A stretch of 64,000 nt of DNA, from positions 432,076 to 496,075 of the forward strand of contig BCJJ01000019.1 of NCBI GenBank assembly GCA_039545355.1. The letters run 5' to 3'. A model generated the notes under the pieces. It worked only from the letters and a program-made list of their open reading frames with translations, was not told the DNA's origin and made no database searches. This document shows, piece after piece, positions 35,135 through 48,041 of the stretch; position 1 is the stretch's first letter, and each line of letters starts with the position of its first letter. A program made the translations under genes and the position numbers. This DNA comes from Trichosporon coremiiforme (Eukaryota > Basidiomycota > Tremellomycetes > Trichosporonales > Trichosporonaceae).

Positions 35135-37658
35135 ACCAGTGCCACTTTTCAGGCGGACATACATCATTCCCCTCTATCGGCACTACACACATCCTATCTT
35201 CACACTCATTCATATTTTGGTCTTACTCTATTACAAGTCACGAACATGGCCGGACTTGTCTCCACTTTGTATCGCGGTCACTCGCTTTAACCAGGTATAT
35301 AGTACTGCATGTAAGATTACTCTCCTTGTTGCGCCGAAACTGTCACTGTCGCACTGTGCCCTGCCCGAGATCTCAGTTGACCGCCCTGCCCGAAGTTCTG
35401 TCCTCCAAACTCCTTGCCAGAGGTTCTGGTGCAGGTCGCTGTCCTGCAATTTCGGCGTCCTGGCCAAAAATCTGGTCCGCAGCAGTACAGCGCAGTCTGA
35501 GATCCATCTGATCTATATCTTTAGCGCCGGCGTAGCAGGCCCTGGCCATCCTGAGGTTTCCTAGAGAACGCCACACCTGTCTGCCTAGATGTGGATAAGC
35601 CACCTGAGCCACCGGTTGCGGCGCAGGCAATAAGATGAAAACAGGAGTGTAACAGGTCCGTCTGTTCGTGGAATGTGAGTACCGCGTAGGCTACGCGCAG
35701 GTTACGCGCAAGTTGCGTGTTCAGGACGCGGTGCGAGACGTCCGTGTGTGGAAGTGGGGGACGAGGGACGGGGTAGATGAGGACGTGTACGAAACAAGCA
35801 TAGAAATGATGCATGAGTAAGGACATTGGCCGGCATTGCGGACGGCTGGCAGGGGTGAGGGCCGACAAGGGGGAAGGTGTGGTCAGGAGCAGGAGGCACT
35901 GGCGTCATTGTTCTGCGTCGCGTGAAGCGGCGCGTTTCGACCGTCGCGAGGACAATAGAGCACGCTCGCTCGTGATCGAGTGGTAACAAGTTGCCGTATC
36001 GGCAGTTGTCGGGCAGTTGGCGGGGGCGATGCATACTAGCTAATGCATGGTCCACATGGCCTTCATGACGATGGAGCATGTGGTGTGTCAATCGATGATC
36101 AGACATGTCCGAGCAGACCGAGTGAGCGCAGCTGATAAGGCCATTCGACATTCACTGTGGCGCGTATGGCGCCCGCGGCCCGAAATACAGGCACTGGACT
36201 GATATCAGCCGGCTCAATGATCGATGAAGAGTGGATAAAAGTGGACCGTGCGCTGAGCCATGAAAGTTTGCACCGGGCGGGCACTATAGGTACCACTTGG
36301 TACCGGTGAACGCCGCAGGAATCGATCTAGTAATTCAGCTCATGGCGCCGTTTAGCGTGGTAGTGGATGTCCGTGCTGATTGTATTTTTGACTGCGACTT
36401 TTCTCGGAACCCCTATTCCAATATTCCAGGATCAGGACTGCTAGGAGCGGTGAAGATCCGGCAGTCCTCGCGTTCGTAGGCTACATGTGTCTGTGCTTTC
36501 AGGAATCGAGGGAATCGAGGAATCGAGGGGACTAAGTCAATCGGCTTCTGACCAAAGCCGAAAGTCATCGATAGGACGAACGAGGGACGAATACGGACGT
36601 GGTCTGCAATCGGCACACTGGCGAGGCTATCAGTGCGAGTGCCGTGAATGACACCTGGATGGCCAGCAAGGCCAGCTTCCCCGCAGCCACTGTGATAATG
36701 TGGCTTTCGACAGCCTTTTCGATGACGTGAACAAGGAGCGGACTAGCACAGTCCGCCCCCCTCACGGAGGATACTTGCGGGCAGTCTAAATGCGGCCATT
36801 GCAGATGGGTGACCTCGTCACCATGTGGAATAGTGGAATGGGAGGCGTCCGACCGTGCAGGCCATCGATTGTCCGTCGATGCCGGTTACCGATGACCTAT
36901 ATCAACGTACAAGATGTGACGGTCCTGCTCACTCTCGTGACGTTGTGTTCGTAATGCAGATTCCGGACGGAGGGGTGGGCGCTGGTTGATATCTCCGCAC
37001 ACAGTTGGAATGGTGTGCACTTAGGTGTGTGTGCGTGTGTATGTTTGCTGCGTCAGTCTCAAGATTTGGTATTCACGTTCAGATTGAGGCAATCACAACC
37101 CATTGATGGGGGGGGGGAAAGACAAGTGACAATGAGGAAGACTGTCACGATCAAGGACGAAGACGTCGAGGGGGGCAGTTTCAGCAATCACTCATGATTG
37201 TCGCCTACGGTGGCAAACCTCCGGTCACCCACCTCCACCGGCCGGGGCCCAGCTTGCCACCCAGAGCACGCTAGCAATTGCGTCAGTTCCCCACCTCCCA
37301 GCAAGACCGTCGTATCTCGTATCTCCGCCCATACGTCCATTCCTCTCACCGAGCTGATTCCAAACTCCGACATTCGTCTGCCCGCTGCCATCTTGCTACA
37401 ATCGTTCCTGCTCCGGGGCCACGGATCACAAACCTTACTCGACCAGCCCTCAGGCGACTACGGCCCCACCTCCACTTTGAGTCGCATCGTTACGCGAGCC
37501 AGCGAACATAGCCTAGCGCTTCTCCCTCGCAACACTACTACTCCATCCCTTGAATACAACACTACGCATCGACCTACGCATCGAACACTGCTTTCACGGG
37601 CACTCGCCTCGCACGATTAGAAAGGAGCAAGGAACCAAGCTCAGGCGACTCGCGCGCC
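35135..37658. other. 2.5-kb intergenic region
   Basis: No gene supported. It holds a small tandem repeat at 36502-36528, a G run at about 37107-37116, and a C/T-rich leader from about 37200 to the Atg26 start. Open frames are short and without motifs. Confidence 0.55.
36502..36528 (+). repeat. 9-bp tandem repeat, unit GGAATCGAG
   Basis: Two exact copies (36502-36510, 36511-36519) followed by a third copy lacking one G (36520-36527). Confidence 0.8.
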
Positions 37659-40600
37659 ATGAGCGATCAGGACAGAGAGGTCGTCTTCGAGACGACGACG
37701 GTGGAGACGGCACCGCCCGAGCTTCAGCCGCAGTCGCTCGCAGACGTGGGGCCGCCGTCGACCAACACATTAGCTCCGCCCCCGCCGCCCCCGCCGCCTT
37801 CGACGACTGCTGATGCGCAGTCGATGGGGGAATCAGCGGAGCCAGTGGCCGTCGGCATCGCCCCAGCTTCCACCGCTGCGCCCCAACATCCGGCATCAAC
37901 AGGTTCCAACCAGCAACCACCATCAACAAATATCCAGCAACCTTCAGCAGCAGACGTTCCTGCCACCTCCGGCGAATCGATATCCGCGCTTTCGGCTGAG
38001 TCTCAGTCAACATTCACAGCCTCCGCATCCTCGGCGTCGGTGACTATCGCTGTAACCACTCCGGCGACCGACCCCTCTCAGCCGTTGCCCATACCGCAGC
38101 TTCAGCGGCTGTCGATTAGCGAGACGTCCGCCGAAGGGTTCGTCGACTCGCCCGCTGTCATGAGCCCTTTGGTGGCTGCTCGACCGCCTTTTGAACGCAC
38201 GGAAACGGACAGCACGAACGAGTCCAGGAAACATACCGCACTGCCCCCAGTGCAGACTGAGGGACTGTTGAGTCCGATCTCTGCGGGACCGTCCCTCCTC
38301 TCCTCGACGTACTCCCTTAGAAAAGGAACGGGCGACTCAGGGCGTGCAGTCCGCGGTGCGCGCCACTGGAGTCGCGACGATTTCCCCCCTCACAGCCCCG
38401 ATGAAGGACTTGGCAAGGACTCGATGGTGATCCAGTGCGACGACGATGAGAGCGAGGAGGACGCCTGTCATGGAACCGTGAGTGGTCATTGCTCTTGTTT
38501 TGAAGAGACGCTGACACGCCTTGTCTATTCCTGTTTCATGAAATCGTCAAACATTCCGTCTCCACCTATCGCATCGCCACCGACGAACGTGATCCTGTTC
38601 GGTGCCGGAACACATTCGTGGCCCCTTGATCATGGCTCTGCAACTGCCGGGCACCACGCATGCCATTGTTTACTCACCCCGATGCCCGAACTTGTCTCGC
38701 CGCCGAGAACAGATGCGCATGGGCACATCCGCTCTTGTCTCCGCTCTCACGGCTCTACCCTGGGAGAGTGAGGAGGAGACGTCCGCAGACGAAGACCACA
38801 TGTCCCGCACCCAGGTCATATACCCACAGCGGCCGCGGCGTGAGTTAATAATACAGTTCAGTTCTAACCCGCAGCAACGCGCATCCACTCCAGCCTGCAT
38901 ACGATACGGCCGATGGAGATGACCCCTGAGGCTGACGAAGCCCACACCGGCCTCGATGGCTGCGACGACCACCACGAACATCACGAGCACCATCTGTTCC
39001 ACCGCCACTCGCACTCGCGCTCGCGGGCCAGCTCCGATGCGAGTTCACACCATTCGATGGACTCGGCGCAGTCCAAGTCCAAATCTAAATCCAAGTCTAG
39101 ATCGCGGTCGAGGTCGACGTCGCCGCACAAGAAGCACCACTTTTTCCACCGCAGCCTAGACTTCCCCTTCAAGGAGAACACGATTGCACGCCGTGCGCAG
39201 GCTCCAGGTCCCCTGGAGCTGTCGTACCAGTTGTCTCCAAAGCGGGACGATCACGAGCCGCTCCCGGTCAGCAGCACCGCCGCCCCTGAGGAGGACGAGT
39301 CCCCGAGGACGCGCATGGACCATGAGGTTGACCTCAGCGAGCGTATCCGCAAGGGCAAGCTCGCGCAGCGCCTGCAGGAGGTGTTTGGCTTAGAGGAGGA
39401 GGAGGAGGTCGTTGAGGAGCTGGCGTGCTGGCTGCTCAAGAACAGTTTGCTCAAGGGCTACATGTTCTTAACACCGCAGCGCATTTGCTTTTTCGCGCAT
39501 CTGCCTGAGCAAGACGTGAGTTTGGAAGAGCTTACGCGAAACTGACAGACAGCGCAAGCCAATTAAGAGTGGCCCGTTGTGGAAGAAGTCGAAGAAGACG
39601 AAACTCAGCACCAAGTTCTGGTTCGTCCTCCGCAACGATGTCTTGAGCTGGTACGAGAGCGCGACCGACCCGTATTTCCCCAAGGGCAACGTGTCGCTGC
39701 AGTATGCTAGCAGCGTTGACATGATCAACGGCGCAAAGTTCAAGCTGCGCACTGCCGAGCGCAATTACACCTTCACGGCGGACACGGAAGCGAACGCGCT
39801 GGAATGGGTTCGCGTGCTCCGCAAGGTGATCGTGAAGACGCAGCACCACGGCGAGAGCGTAAAGCTCATCATCCCACTTGACGCCGTCGTCGAGATTGAG
39901 CGCAGCCCGACCCTCGAGTTCGCCGAGACCGTCGAGGTCAAGGTTGTTGACCCTGAGGACGCTATGAGCATCGACTCCTATTTCTTCGCTGGGTTCAGCG
40001 ACAACGACTACGCCTTCGATGTCATCCAGGCACTCCTGAACGTGCGCCCCCATAAAGAATTAGACCAGCCCCAGGTTCCCTCCACCACTGAACTGCAGCA
40101 GCAGGCGCAGCAGCTGGCCGACGAGCAGGGCACTCGACCCGGATCCGCCGCTTCATACGCCAGCGCCAGTGTGTCCAAGGTCGGAAGCCTTCTGCGCCCT
40201 CTGATCGGCAGTGAACGCACATCCGACTCTCGTGTGCCCATCGCTGCACCGCCGCCGCCATCGCTGCCAGAGATCGGGGATACGAGCGGCTTTACGAGTG
40301 ACTTTGAATCAGAAGCGGAATCCGTCGATCGCAGTCACGGCGGTTACCCACCGAAGCCAGCTGGACGCCCTCCGCCCCGGATGCTCGAACAGCAGAGCGG
40401 CTCGTGGGGCACCCCAGGCTGGATTCGGAAGCCTGCTGCGAAGCTGTTCGGCACGTCGCCTTCTTCGAGTGACATCCAGCCTCGCCGCCGCCCTTCGCGC
40501 CAGGTCAAGAAGCGTAAGCAGTCGTCGGTGACCGAGGTTGTCGAGCCGACAATCCCTCTGACGACGGACGAGGAGATGAGCGAAACCGAATCTCCGCGGC

Positions 40601-42951
40601 GCTCCCGGCACCGCCGCATACACAGTGGCGGGTCGAGTATTATCCAGCGCCTGACGGGCGGCTCAGTCTCTGACTGGAGCATCGACTCGGAGACGGACGA
40701 GACGAGCCGCAAGTTCCACGCCATCTTCTCCATGCCCGACACTGAGGTGCTCGTCGACGACTTCACTGGCTACCTGTACCGTGTGGTACCGGTTCACGGC
40801 CGGTTCTACGTGTCACAGAACTTTTTCTGCTTCATTTCGACGCGCGCCGTCATGAAGACCAAGTTGGTCGTTCCCATTAAGGACCTGTATGGTTTGAAGG
40901 GACAGAAAGCATTCCGGTTCGGGCATCATGCGCTCATCCTTATCGTGAAGGGTTACGAAGAAATCTTCCTCGAGTTCTCATCGAAAGGCACGCGCGACGA
41001 GTGCTCCCGCTTGCTCGACCAGCGCATGGAGCAGGTGACGCTCGCCGAGGCGGCTGAGAGCGACAGCATTCCCGACGTCGCCAAACGCCGCACGACGATG
41101 ACCGAGTCGCCCAAGTTCATCGAGGAGCACTTGGCTAGCGGGAAAGACGAGAAGGTCCCCTCGCCCATGTTCGGCAGCTCGACTAGTAGCACCTTCCTCG
41201 ATTTCAAGCCTAAGCCCATGAAGATCACTTGCCTCACGATTGGATCGCGCGGCGACGTGCAGCCATACATTGCCCTATGCAAGGGGCTCATGGCCGAGGG
41301 ACACGAGTGCACGATCGCGACGCACGGAGAGTACAAGGACTGGGTCGAAGGTCACAAGATCGGCTTCAAGAGCGTTGGTGGCGACCCGGCTGAGCTGATG
41401 CAGCTTTGCGTCGACAACGGACTGTTCACCGTCGCGTTCTTGAAGGAGGGCCTCGCGAAGATGCGCACCTGGCTGGACGATCTGCTCATCTCGAGCTGGA
41501 AGGCGTGCCAGGGCACCGAGCTCCTGATCGAGTCGCCGAGTGCGATGGCCGGCATTCACATCGCCGAAGCGCTGCAGATCCCCTACTACCGCGCGTTCAC
41601 CATGACTTGGACGCGCACGCGTGCCTACCCGCACGCCTTCGCTGTGCCCGAGTACAAGCGCGGCGGCGCGTACAACTACATGACGTACGTTATGTTCGAT
41701 CAGGTATTCTGGCACGCGATCAGCCGACAGGTGAACAGGTGGCGGAAGAAGTGGTTGCACCTCGAATCGACCAATCTGACGACGATGGAGCAGGACAAGG
41801 TGCCGTTCCTGTACAACTTCTCGCCGACAATCGTACCTCCGCCGCTCGACTGGAGCGAGTGGATCCACGTGTGCGGGTACTGGTTCCTTGACGACGCTAG
41901 CAGCAAGGACAAGGTCTGGCAGCCGCCAAAGGGCATCACCGAGTTCATCGATGGTGCGCATGCCAAGGGCAAGAAGGTCGTGTACATTGGATTCGGAAGT
42001 ATTGTCGTGTCGGACCCGAAGGAGATGACGAAATGCGTCGTCGACGCCATCGTCGAAAGCGGCGTGCACGCCATCCTGTCCAAAGGCTGGAGCGACCGCG
42101 GCTCGCGAAACTCCGGCGACAAGTCCAAGATCGGCGACTCGGACGGTGCAGACGGCATCAAGTACCCCGACAGCATTTACGCGATCGATAGCATCGACCA
42201 CTCGTGGTTGTTCCCCCGCATCGACGCTGCGGTGCACCACGGCGGCGCCGGTACGACGGGTGCGTCGCTCCGTGCTGGTCTGCCGACGATCATCAAGCCG
42301 TTCTTCGGCGACCAGTTCTTCTGGGCTGAGCGCGTCGAGTCGCTCGGTGTCGGCGACGGTATCAAGAAGCTGACAACGGACGCTCTGTCCAAAGCGATGA
42401 AGTCGGCGACGACGAACGAGCGCCAGATCGCCAAGGCTCGTGCGGTAGGTGTCTCTATCCGTGGCGAGGACGGAATCGGCAAGGCGATTCAGTCACTCTA
42501 CCGTGACCTCGACTACGCACGCAGCATCATCAAGCCCCTTCCTCACCAGCGCCAGACATTCTCCCTCCGCCCTCGCACCGGCAGTATTAGCGACACTGCG
42601 ACGGAGGAGAGCTGGAGCGTCGTGTCGGAGCAGAGCGCACTGCATTCCCCTGGCCGCGAACGGGCCGCAGGCGCAGCTCTTGTGTCGGCAGATGGCACGC
42701 TGCGGCCCGATCAGGTCGAGACACTGAGCGAGCCGCGTGTCCGCGGCGGGCCGCTGGAGAGTCTCCAGAAGAGCCTCGCGCACATCTCGCCCCGACACAG
42801 GACACCGACCAGTACGTCGGCCACTTCCTCGAGTGCAGCCTCGTCACATCCGTCGCACCACCATCACCACAGCCTCAGCGGGTTTGTAGACCACCTCCTG
42901 CACCATCACCACCATCACCAGGAGAAGGAGGACAAGGCAGAGAAAGAGTAG
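37659..42951 (+). CDS. ATG26: Sterol 3-beta-glucosyltransferase (Atg26/Ugt51 family)
   Basis: Four exons, 37659-38477, 38713-38839, 38875-39515 and 39553-42951, encode 1,661 aa. Known reaction: UDP-glucose plus membrane sterol to steryl glucoside, at membranes; in some fungi also needed for pexophagy. Order of parts: a disordered N-terminus (about 1-470) with poly-Pro and His/Ser/Arg-rich stretches; a first GRAM half (about 478-529, LKGYMFLTPQRICFFAHLPEQ); a PH domain (from 530, KSGPLWKKSKKTKLSTKFWF); and a second GRAM domain (about 916-1015, HGRFYVSQNFFCFIST). The catalytic GT-B domain runs from 1085 (KITCLTIGSRGDVQPYIAL) and includes HHGGAGTTGASLRAGLPTII with FFGDQFFWAERV, the sugar-nucleotide motif of this family. 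The tail has two poly-His runs. GRAM-PH-GRAM-GT is diagnostic. The least certain border is exon 2, whose ends are set by frame and splice sites only. Confidence 0.92.
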
Positions 42952-43512
42952 AAATCTGCCCCGCCACCCTTCGTTACGCAGACGTCGGCGACGGAAGACT
43001 AGGAGGCCAGGTCCCCGAGATGCTTGTCGCCCGTCGCCGTGGCTGTGAGACGGGTCTGGTCTCCGCGTGTGCGCAGGGGTCTCAGCATGAAGCTGTACGA
43101 TAGGTCTGAGAATCAGAGCCCACATCCTCAGTCCTCAGCACCGTGTAGTCCTTCATCCCTCGATATCTCGCCGCTCCTGACACCAATCACCCCAATCCTT
43201 TCCTCGGCTCCACCCACGCCTCTGACTCCCCTCAACTCTCCAGTCTCACCACCCCCCCGCCAAGCCCACCTCAAGTTCCGGCGATAATACGAAAGCCACG
43301 GTGGAAACTTCAGCTCGACGGTTCCATCCCAACACCCCCAGCAAGACAGCAATAAAGAAAGAGAGAGGTGTCCTAGACAATTAATGTGAATAGACCACTC
43401 AGCACCGCAGTAGTAGCTTATAGTTGTATCGATAGTTGCACCGATATGAAGGGTTAATGAATGTTGAGGGTATCGTATGCATTTTTAGTTTCTAGCTGTG
43501 TCTGCGGCACGT
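42952..43512. other. Convergent 3' intergenic region Atg26 / NDUFB7
   Basis: 561 bp. It contains a Pro/Ser-rich open frame (43087-43287, +) that has no upstream support and probably lies in the 3' UTR. Nothing else is seen. Confidence 0.5.
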
Positions 43513-44449
43513 CTACTCGTCAGAGGCGGCCTCGCGAGCCTCCCGCTTCTCCTTGGAGAGCTGCTTCATGCGGCGCATGTAGCTGGTCGTCAGCTCTGAG
43601 AACAAACAACTTGCCTAGCTGAACAGGGGATGGATACTATGCAAGGGTCACGTTAACCTGGCTAGCCAGTACACGCTAAGAAGGTACTGGCCCATGCCCC
43701 GCGGACTGATCTCCTAGAGGAAGGGAGGCTGGGAAGGCAGGGAGGGAAGAATGGTTGTTAGGATGAGATGAACTCACTCGTCGTACTGGCACTTGTCGTA
43801 TGCGTGACGCTCGTCATCGCACTTCCAGGTCAGGTAGTTCTCTTTGTGACGGCAGATGTTGAGGGGAATGAGGAGACTGGAGTTAGCTTGCTTCTTCCCG
43901 GTCTCATTAAGTTGCGCAGTGGAGACGGACGGACGGACAACGCAGTGACGGAGAGATGCGACCGAGGCAAACGGCAACGCTCGTCGGGTGAGCGCGGGAC
44001 CACCACAAACGGAATGGCCATGGACAGTGTGACAAAGACAACGGCAGCAGAGACCAATTCCTCAAGGAGCAACAATGCGTCCAGAACGGAGAGCGCCGTA
44101 CGGAGTCATCGGCCAGATCTCGGGCCTGAGTCCGAAACCAACCCTCCGAACCAACACCACATGTCCGTCCAACAATGTCGTCCTCGCGGTCTCGGTTTCT
44201 CCTTATTCTGTCCCCATATGTCCCAAGTATCCTCCCCCGTCCGTATCCGCCGTTGCCATCGATGTCTGTGCCGCCAGGGTTAAGTCCGAATGTTCCGTCC
44301 CATGCCGAAATGCCGCTTCGTCCGTTGCTCCGTCGTCGTCGTTTGTCGGCCGCTCCGCTAAATACTCACGCAGAGCACTGGTCCCTCCATCCGATGGGGA
44401 GGCGGGCCTGAGCCATCTCAGTCTCGGAGGCGGTGTGGGCGGAGGTCAT
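43513..44449 (-). CDS. NDUFB7: Complex I subunit NDUFB7 (B18), twin CX9C protein
   Basis: Three exons, 44449-44370, 43876-43778 and 43582-43513, encode 82 aa. Known role: accessory subunit of mitochondrial NADH dehydrogenase on the intermembrane-space side, imported and oxidised through the Mia40 pathway. The sequence LPIGWRDQCSALLIPLNICR then WKCDDERHAYDKCQYDD holds two CX9C pairs, with the LIPLN.CR and ERH.Y.KCQY signatures of NDUFB7. The last exon begins at an acceptor just after CTGACGACCAG, giving YMRRMKQLSKEKREAR, the usual basic tail. The first intron is 493 nt, the second 195 nt. Length is slightly shorter than the family norm (about 90-137 aa). Confidence 0.9.
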
Positions 44450-44788
44450 GGTGCTTAGGTGTGTCTAGGTGTGTTCCAGTGTTCATTGCATCTCTCGTTA
44501 CTGCATGGTGCAGCAGGCGTCGCTGTTACTCCGGACGGGCGGAAGCATTTCTCCCACCACCATAGAGCATCCAAGATGACTGGTGGTGGAGGTGAAGAAG
44601 ACGGTAACGTGGTCGGAAAATCGGCGAATGGCTGCGTGGCAATTACACCAATGAGGTTGGGTGCGCTACGGTGAGGTTAGCCTGGGTGAGCGGAACCAAA
44701 CAAGCCAGGACCGCAATGTTCAGATGATGACAGACGCGACTGTCCTTCCTCGACTTCTTGCCGCCGACCCTCCGACGATGATGACAAC
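44450..44788. other. Divergent promoter, NDUFB7 / second RecQ gene
   Basis: 339 bp shared upstream region. Just before the RecQ start there is a five-codon upstream frame (44778) whose stop overlaps the start codon; see findings. Confidence 0.55.
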
Positions 44789-47700
44789 ATGACGACCGGC
44801 GACTTCTCTCTCGTGCCCCTCCCGTCGTCCACACCACATACATCTACCTACCCATGCGAGAGCGGCACGCAACACGCGCGGAATAATTTCGTACCCCGCA
44901 CCTTCAGCCGAGTGCCGAGCGGGATTGAGGGCGGCAAGTCTCTCCTCCACATCCTCCGCAAACACTGGGGTTTCGAGAAATTCCGCCCACCGCAAGATGC
45001 GATCTGCGAGCTTGCGCTGACCGGTTGTGATATTCTCGTCGTTGCGCCGACCGGCTTGGGCAAGAGCATTTGCTTCCAAGTACCTGCCGTGGCGGTTGAG
45101 TATGGCATCACGATCGTCGTGTCGCCCCTCAAGGCGCTTATCAAGGATCAAGTTGACGGATTGAGACAGAGAGGCATTCCGGTTGCGTCACTGAATGAGA
45201 ACACAACGCCAGCCGAGCATGTATACGTGAGTGTTGTGCTTACCCTGCTCACTCCTCTTGACTTCTTCGCCCTTGCTGGCCACCAGTTCGCACCTGCTGA
45301 CGGCCAGATCAAGCGTGAACTCAGGCTCGCACACCCTAGATTGCGACTGTTGTATGTGACTCCCGAGAGTCTCTTCAAGAAGGATTACGAGCCGTGCTTC
45401 CGCTTAGCGTACGAGCAGCGGCAGATCGCGCGCTTCGTGATCGATGAGGCTCACGTCCTGCATGAGTGGGGCAACGGATTCCGGCCGGTGAGTGCCCGCC
45501 TTGATGTAAGCTGACGGGTAGAAATACAAGGAAGTAGGCAAGTTTGTCAGGCAGTACCCCGGCATCCCCAAAACTGTGAGTTGCTGTTGATGAGCTGGGA
45601 TGATGGCAGGAGTTGACTCCAGGCTCTTACTGCTTCCGCCACCGCCGAGGTCCGCGAAGAGATCACCAAGCTCCTTGACATGAGGCGTACTGGACCTAGG
45701 GGACTCGCGCAATGGGTCCTGCCATTCAACCGCAAGAACTTGTCCTACGAAGTGAGTGGCGTGGTGACCGCCGACGCTAATGACGTGCAGATCCGGTACT
45801 TCGGTGGGACGAGTTATACGAACATACAACACGAGACGACAAAACAGATTGTCCAGTTCGTAAGCAAGTTCAAGCCCGAGGCGGAAGAGGTGCATCGCAA
45901 GAACTGCATCGTTGTGCCATGCATCTCGGGCATCGTATACTGCCGTACCACTAATTCGGTAAGAAGCGTAGTTGCACAGTGCTTCGGGTTGGAGCTGACT
46001 TGTAGTGCGACGTCGTCGCTGAAAAGCTGGTGGAGAGCGGCATCTCTGCAATGGCGTTCTACGCGCGCATGTCCGAGGCGCAAAAGACGCGTGTTCTCGC
46101 AGACTGGAAGGTAGGCAAAATCGAGTGCATCGTTGCAACCATCGCTTTCGGCATGGGCATTGATCATCCGCACGTTCGCTATATCGTGCACTTCGATATG
46201 CCGAAGTCTTTCGAGGGCTATTACCAAGAAACAGGCCGTGCAGGACGAGATGGCCACAGGTCGCGATGCCTTATGTTCTATTGTGCGTTGGATGTGCCGA
46301 TTACCACTAATCTCAGCCCGCGAGGATGCTTCGCGAGCCATGTCTCAGGCCATTAACAAAGGCACTGAAAGAACCCGACAACAGATGGCCAACAGTCTCA
46401 AAGCAGTGAGTTCTTGCCCAGCCGACGATTAGCTGACGCATCAGTTGCAAGGCTACGCCGAAAACATCAGTTCCTGCCGCCATGTCGGAATCTGCCAGTT
46501 CTTCGGGGAAGAGATCGACGCTGCAAACCCGGAGACAGTGAAAAAGTACTGCGATATGATGTGCGACGTGTGTACGAACCGCGCCGGGGCGTATCTCGCG
46601 GCTCAGAGTCTCACTGAAGAGTGTCCGACCCTCTCGCCGATCGTGCCGGTCGAGCCTCTTCCAGGTAGCTCGCCGGCCCAGCCGGATGGGCCGAACTGCA
46701 GCCTCGCAGCCATGCACGACGAAACGCAGATGACCAGACGCCGTTGGATGAGTGTCTTCTCGCCTATCGTTGAGGGCTCCTCGAGCGCTATTGAAGACAC
46801 GCCGGGTAATGGTAAAGAGGAAGACAGCCTGGCTGCACTGTTCAACGACCCTGACTCCGATCCCGACAACTCTTACGCCGGACAGCGTGCAAACCAAACG
46901 CCTCTGTTCGATCTACACAGCTCACTCCCTGAATCTATTCAGGCCGACGCTCCTCAAGTCATCGACTTGACGATGTCTTCGTCCCCATCCAATGTGGTCG
47001 GCATGAAGGAGGGCAATGTGAAGAAGGAGGCGCCTTCGTCGTTTGTTGCGTCTGCAGCCAGGAGAGCACTGCCACCGCCCCTGGCTGTCCCTCGCCGTCC
47101 TGTTCCATCAATTCTGCAGGCGCTCGATGTCAACGGACAACCTGTCCTTCAGCCCCGTGCCGAGTCGTCGCGACGCCTGCTGACTATTGATCAGTTGGCA
47201 GACGAAGGTGTCTCTGGAGCTATTATCGTAGGTGAACCGCGATCACCCGGCCACGCGAAGCGCAAAGAAAGGGAACGTGAGAAGGCGTTCAAGGACGTCG
47301 CGCCGTTATCGGGCAACGATGGGCCGTACTCGTTCTACAACTCTGGTGCGCCGAGGAAGAAGAGCCGCGTCGAGCATCTAAAGTTCAGGACGCCCGGGCC
47401 GGCGCTCAGCGTGGCCGTGCCACAGGGCAGTCCGCTCCGGGGGGTATCAACCGGCAATCGCGAGATGCTATATGGCACTCCTCCGCCCGCCGCGTCACCC
47501 GCGCCTGAACCAATCACGGACCGCAAGTCTGGCATGGCGCGGCTCCTTGCCGCTGCCATGGCCACGTTCCAGGAGGGGAACCTCGCAGGGGAGATCTTCG
47601 CCGCGTGGAAGCGGAAAGAGACAGGAGAGCAGAGGTGAGCTTCAGCCGGACCGAGCAAAGCTGACGACAGAACGCGCCTGTTGAAGAAGGTTGCGAGGGA

Positions 47701-47933
47701 GCTTGAGGCTAAGGTGGCCTTGGAGACCCGCCATACGGGCGCATATGGTGTGTTCGCATGACGCCAACCTGAACTGACCCCCAGCGCAAGGCATCACCGA
47801 CATCGCCGAGTCGATGAAGGTCGCACGTAACGAGCGCGGAGTAAGGCTGATCACGAGCGGCCAGATCAGCAAGCTGGTCGACAAGCGCGCCGTAAACTTC
47901 AGGACTGTCGAAGAGTGTTTCCGATCTGTGTAG
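44789..47933 (+). CDS. Second RecQ-family DNA helicase, no HRDC, long disordered tail
   Basis: Ten exons encode 916 aa: 44789-45226, 45308-45487, 45522-45575, 45623-45751, 45791-45958, 46006-46282, 46317-46405, 46445-47634, 47671-47747, 47785-47933. Motif 0 is FEKFRPPQDAICELALTG and Walker A is PTGLGKS (87-93, Leu where most RecQ have Gly or Ala). The DEAH box 192-195 lies in FVIDEAHVLHEWGNGFRPKY and motif III reads LTASAT. Motif VI is YYQETGRAGRDGHRSRC. A zinc-type Cys cluster follows (SCRHVGICQFFGE...YCDMMCDVC). The C-terminal half is disordered, with a SUMO-interaction-like VIDLT (617-621) and a VKKE sumoylation consensus (Lys638). The last two exons form a small, possibly helical domain. 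It belongs to the RecQ superfamily but lacks an HRDC domain, so its ortholog group is uncertain. Expected role is DNA repair or recombination in the nucleus. Confidence 0.88.
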
Positions 47934-48041
47934 ATAGATAATAGAACCCACATTCACTGTTGTAGTGTAGTAATCTGAACCTGTCTGTATTCATACAACA
48001 AACTATCATGCAAGCCACCATCTATAAACACTTTGCGCTGC

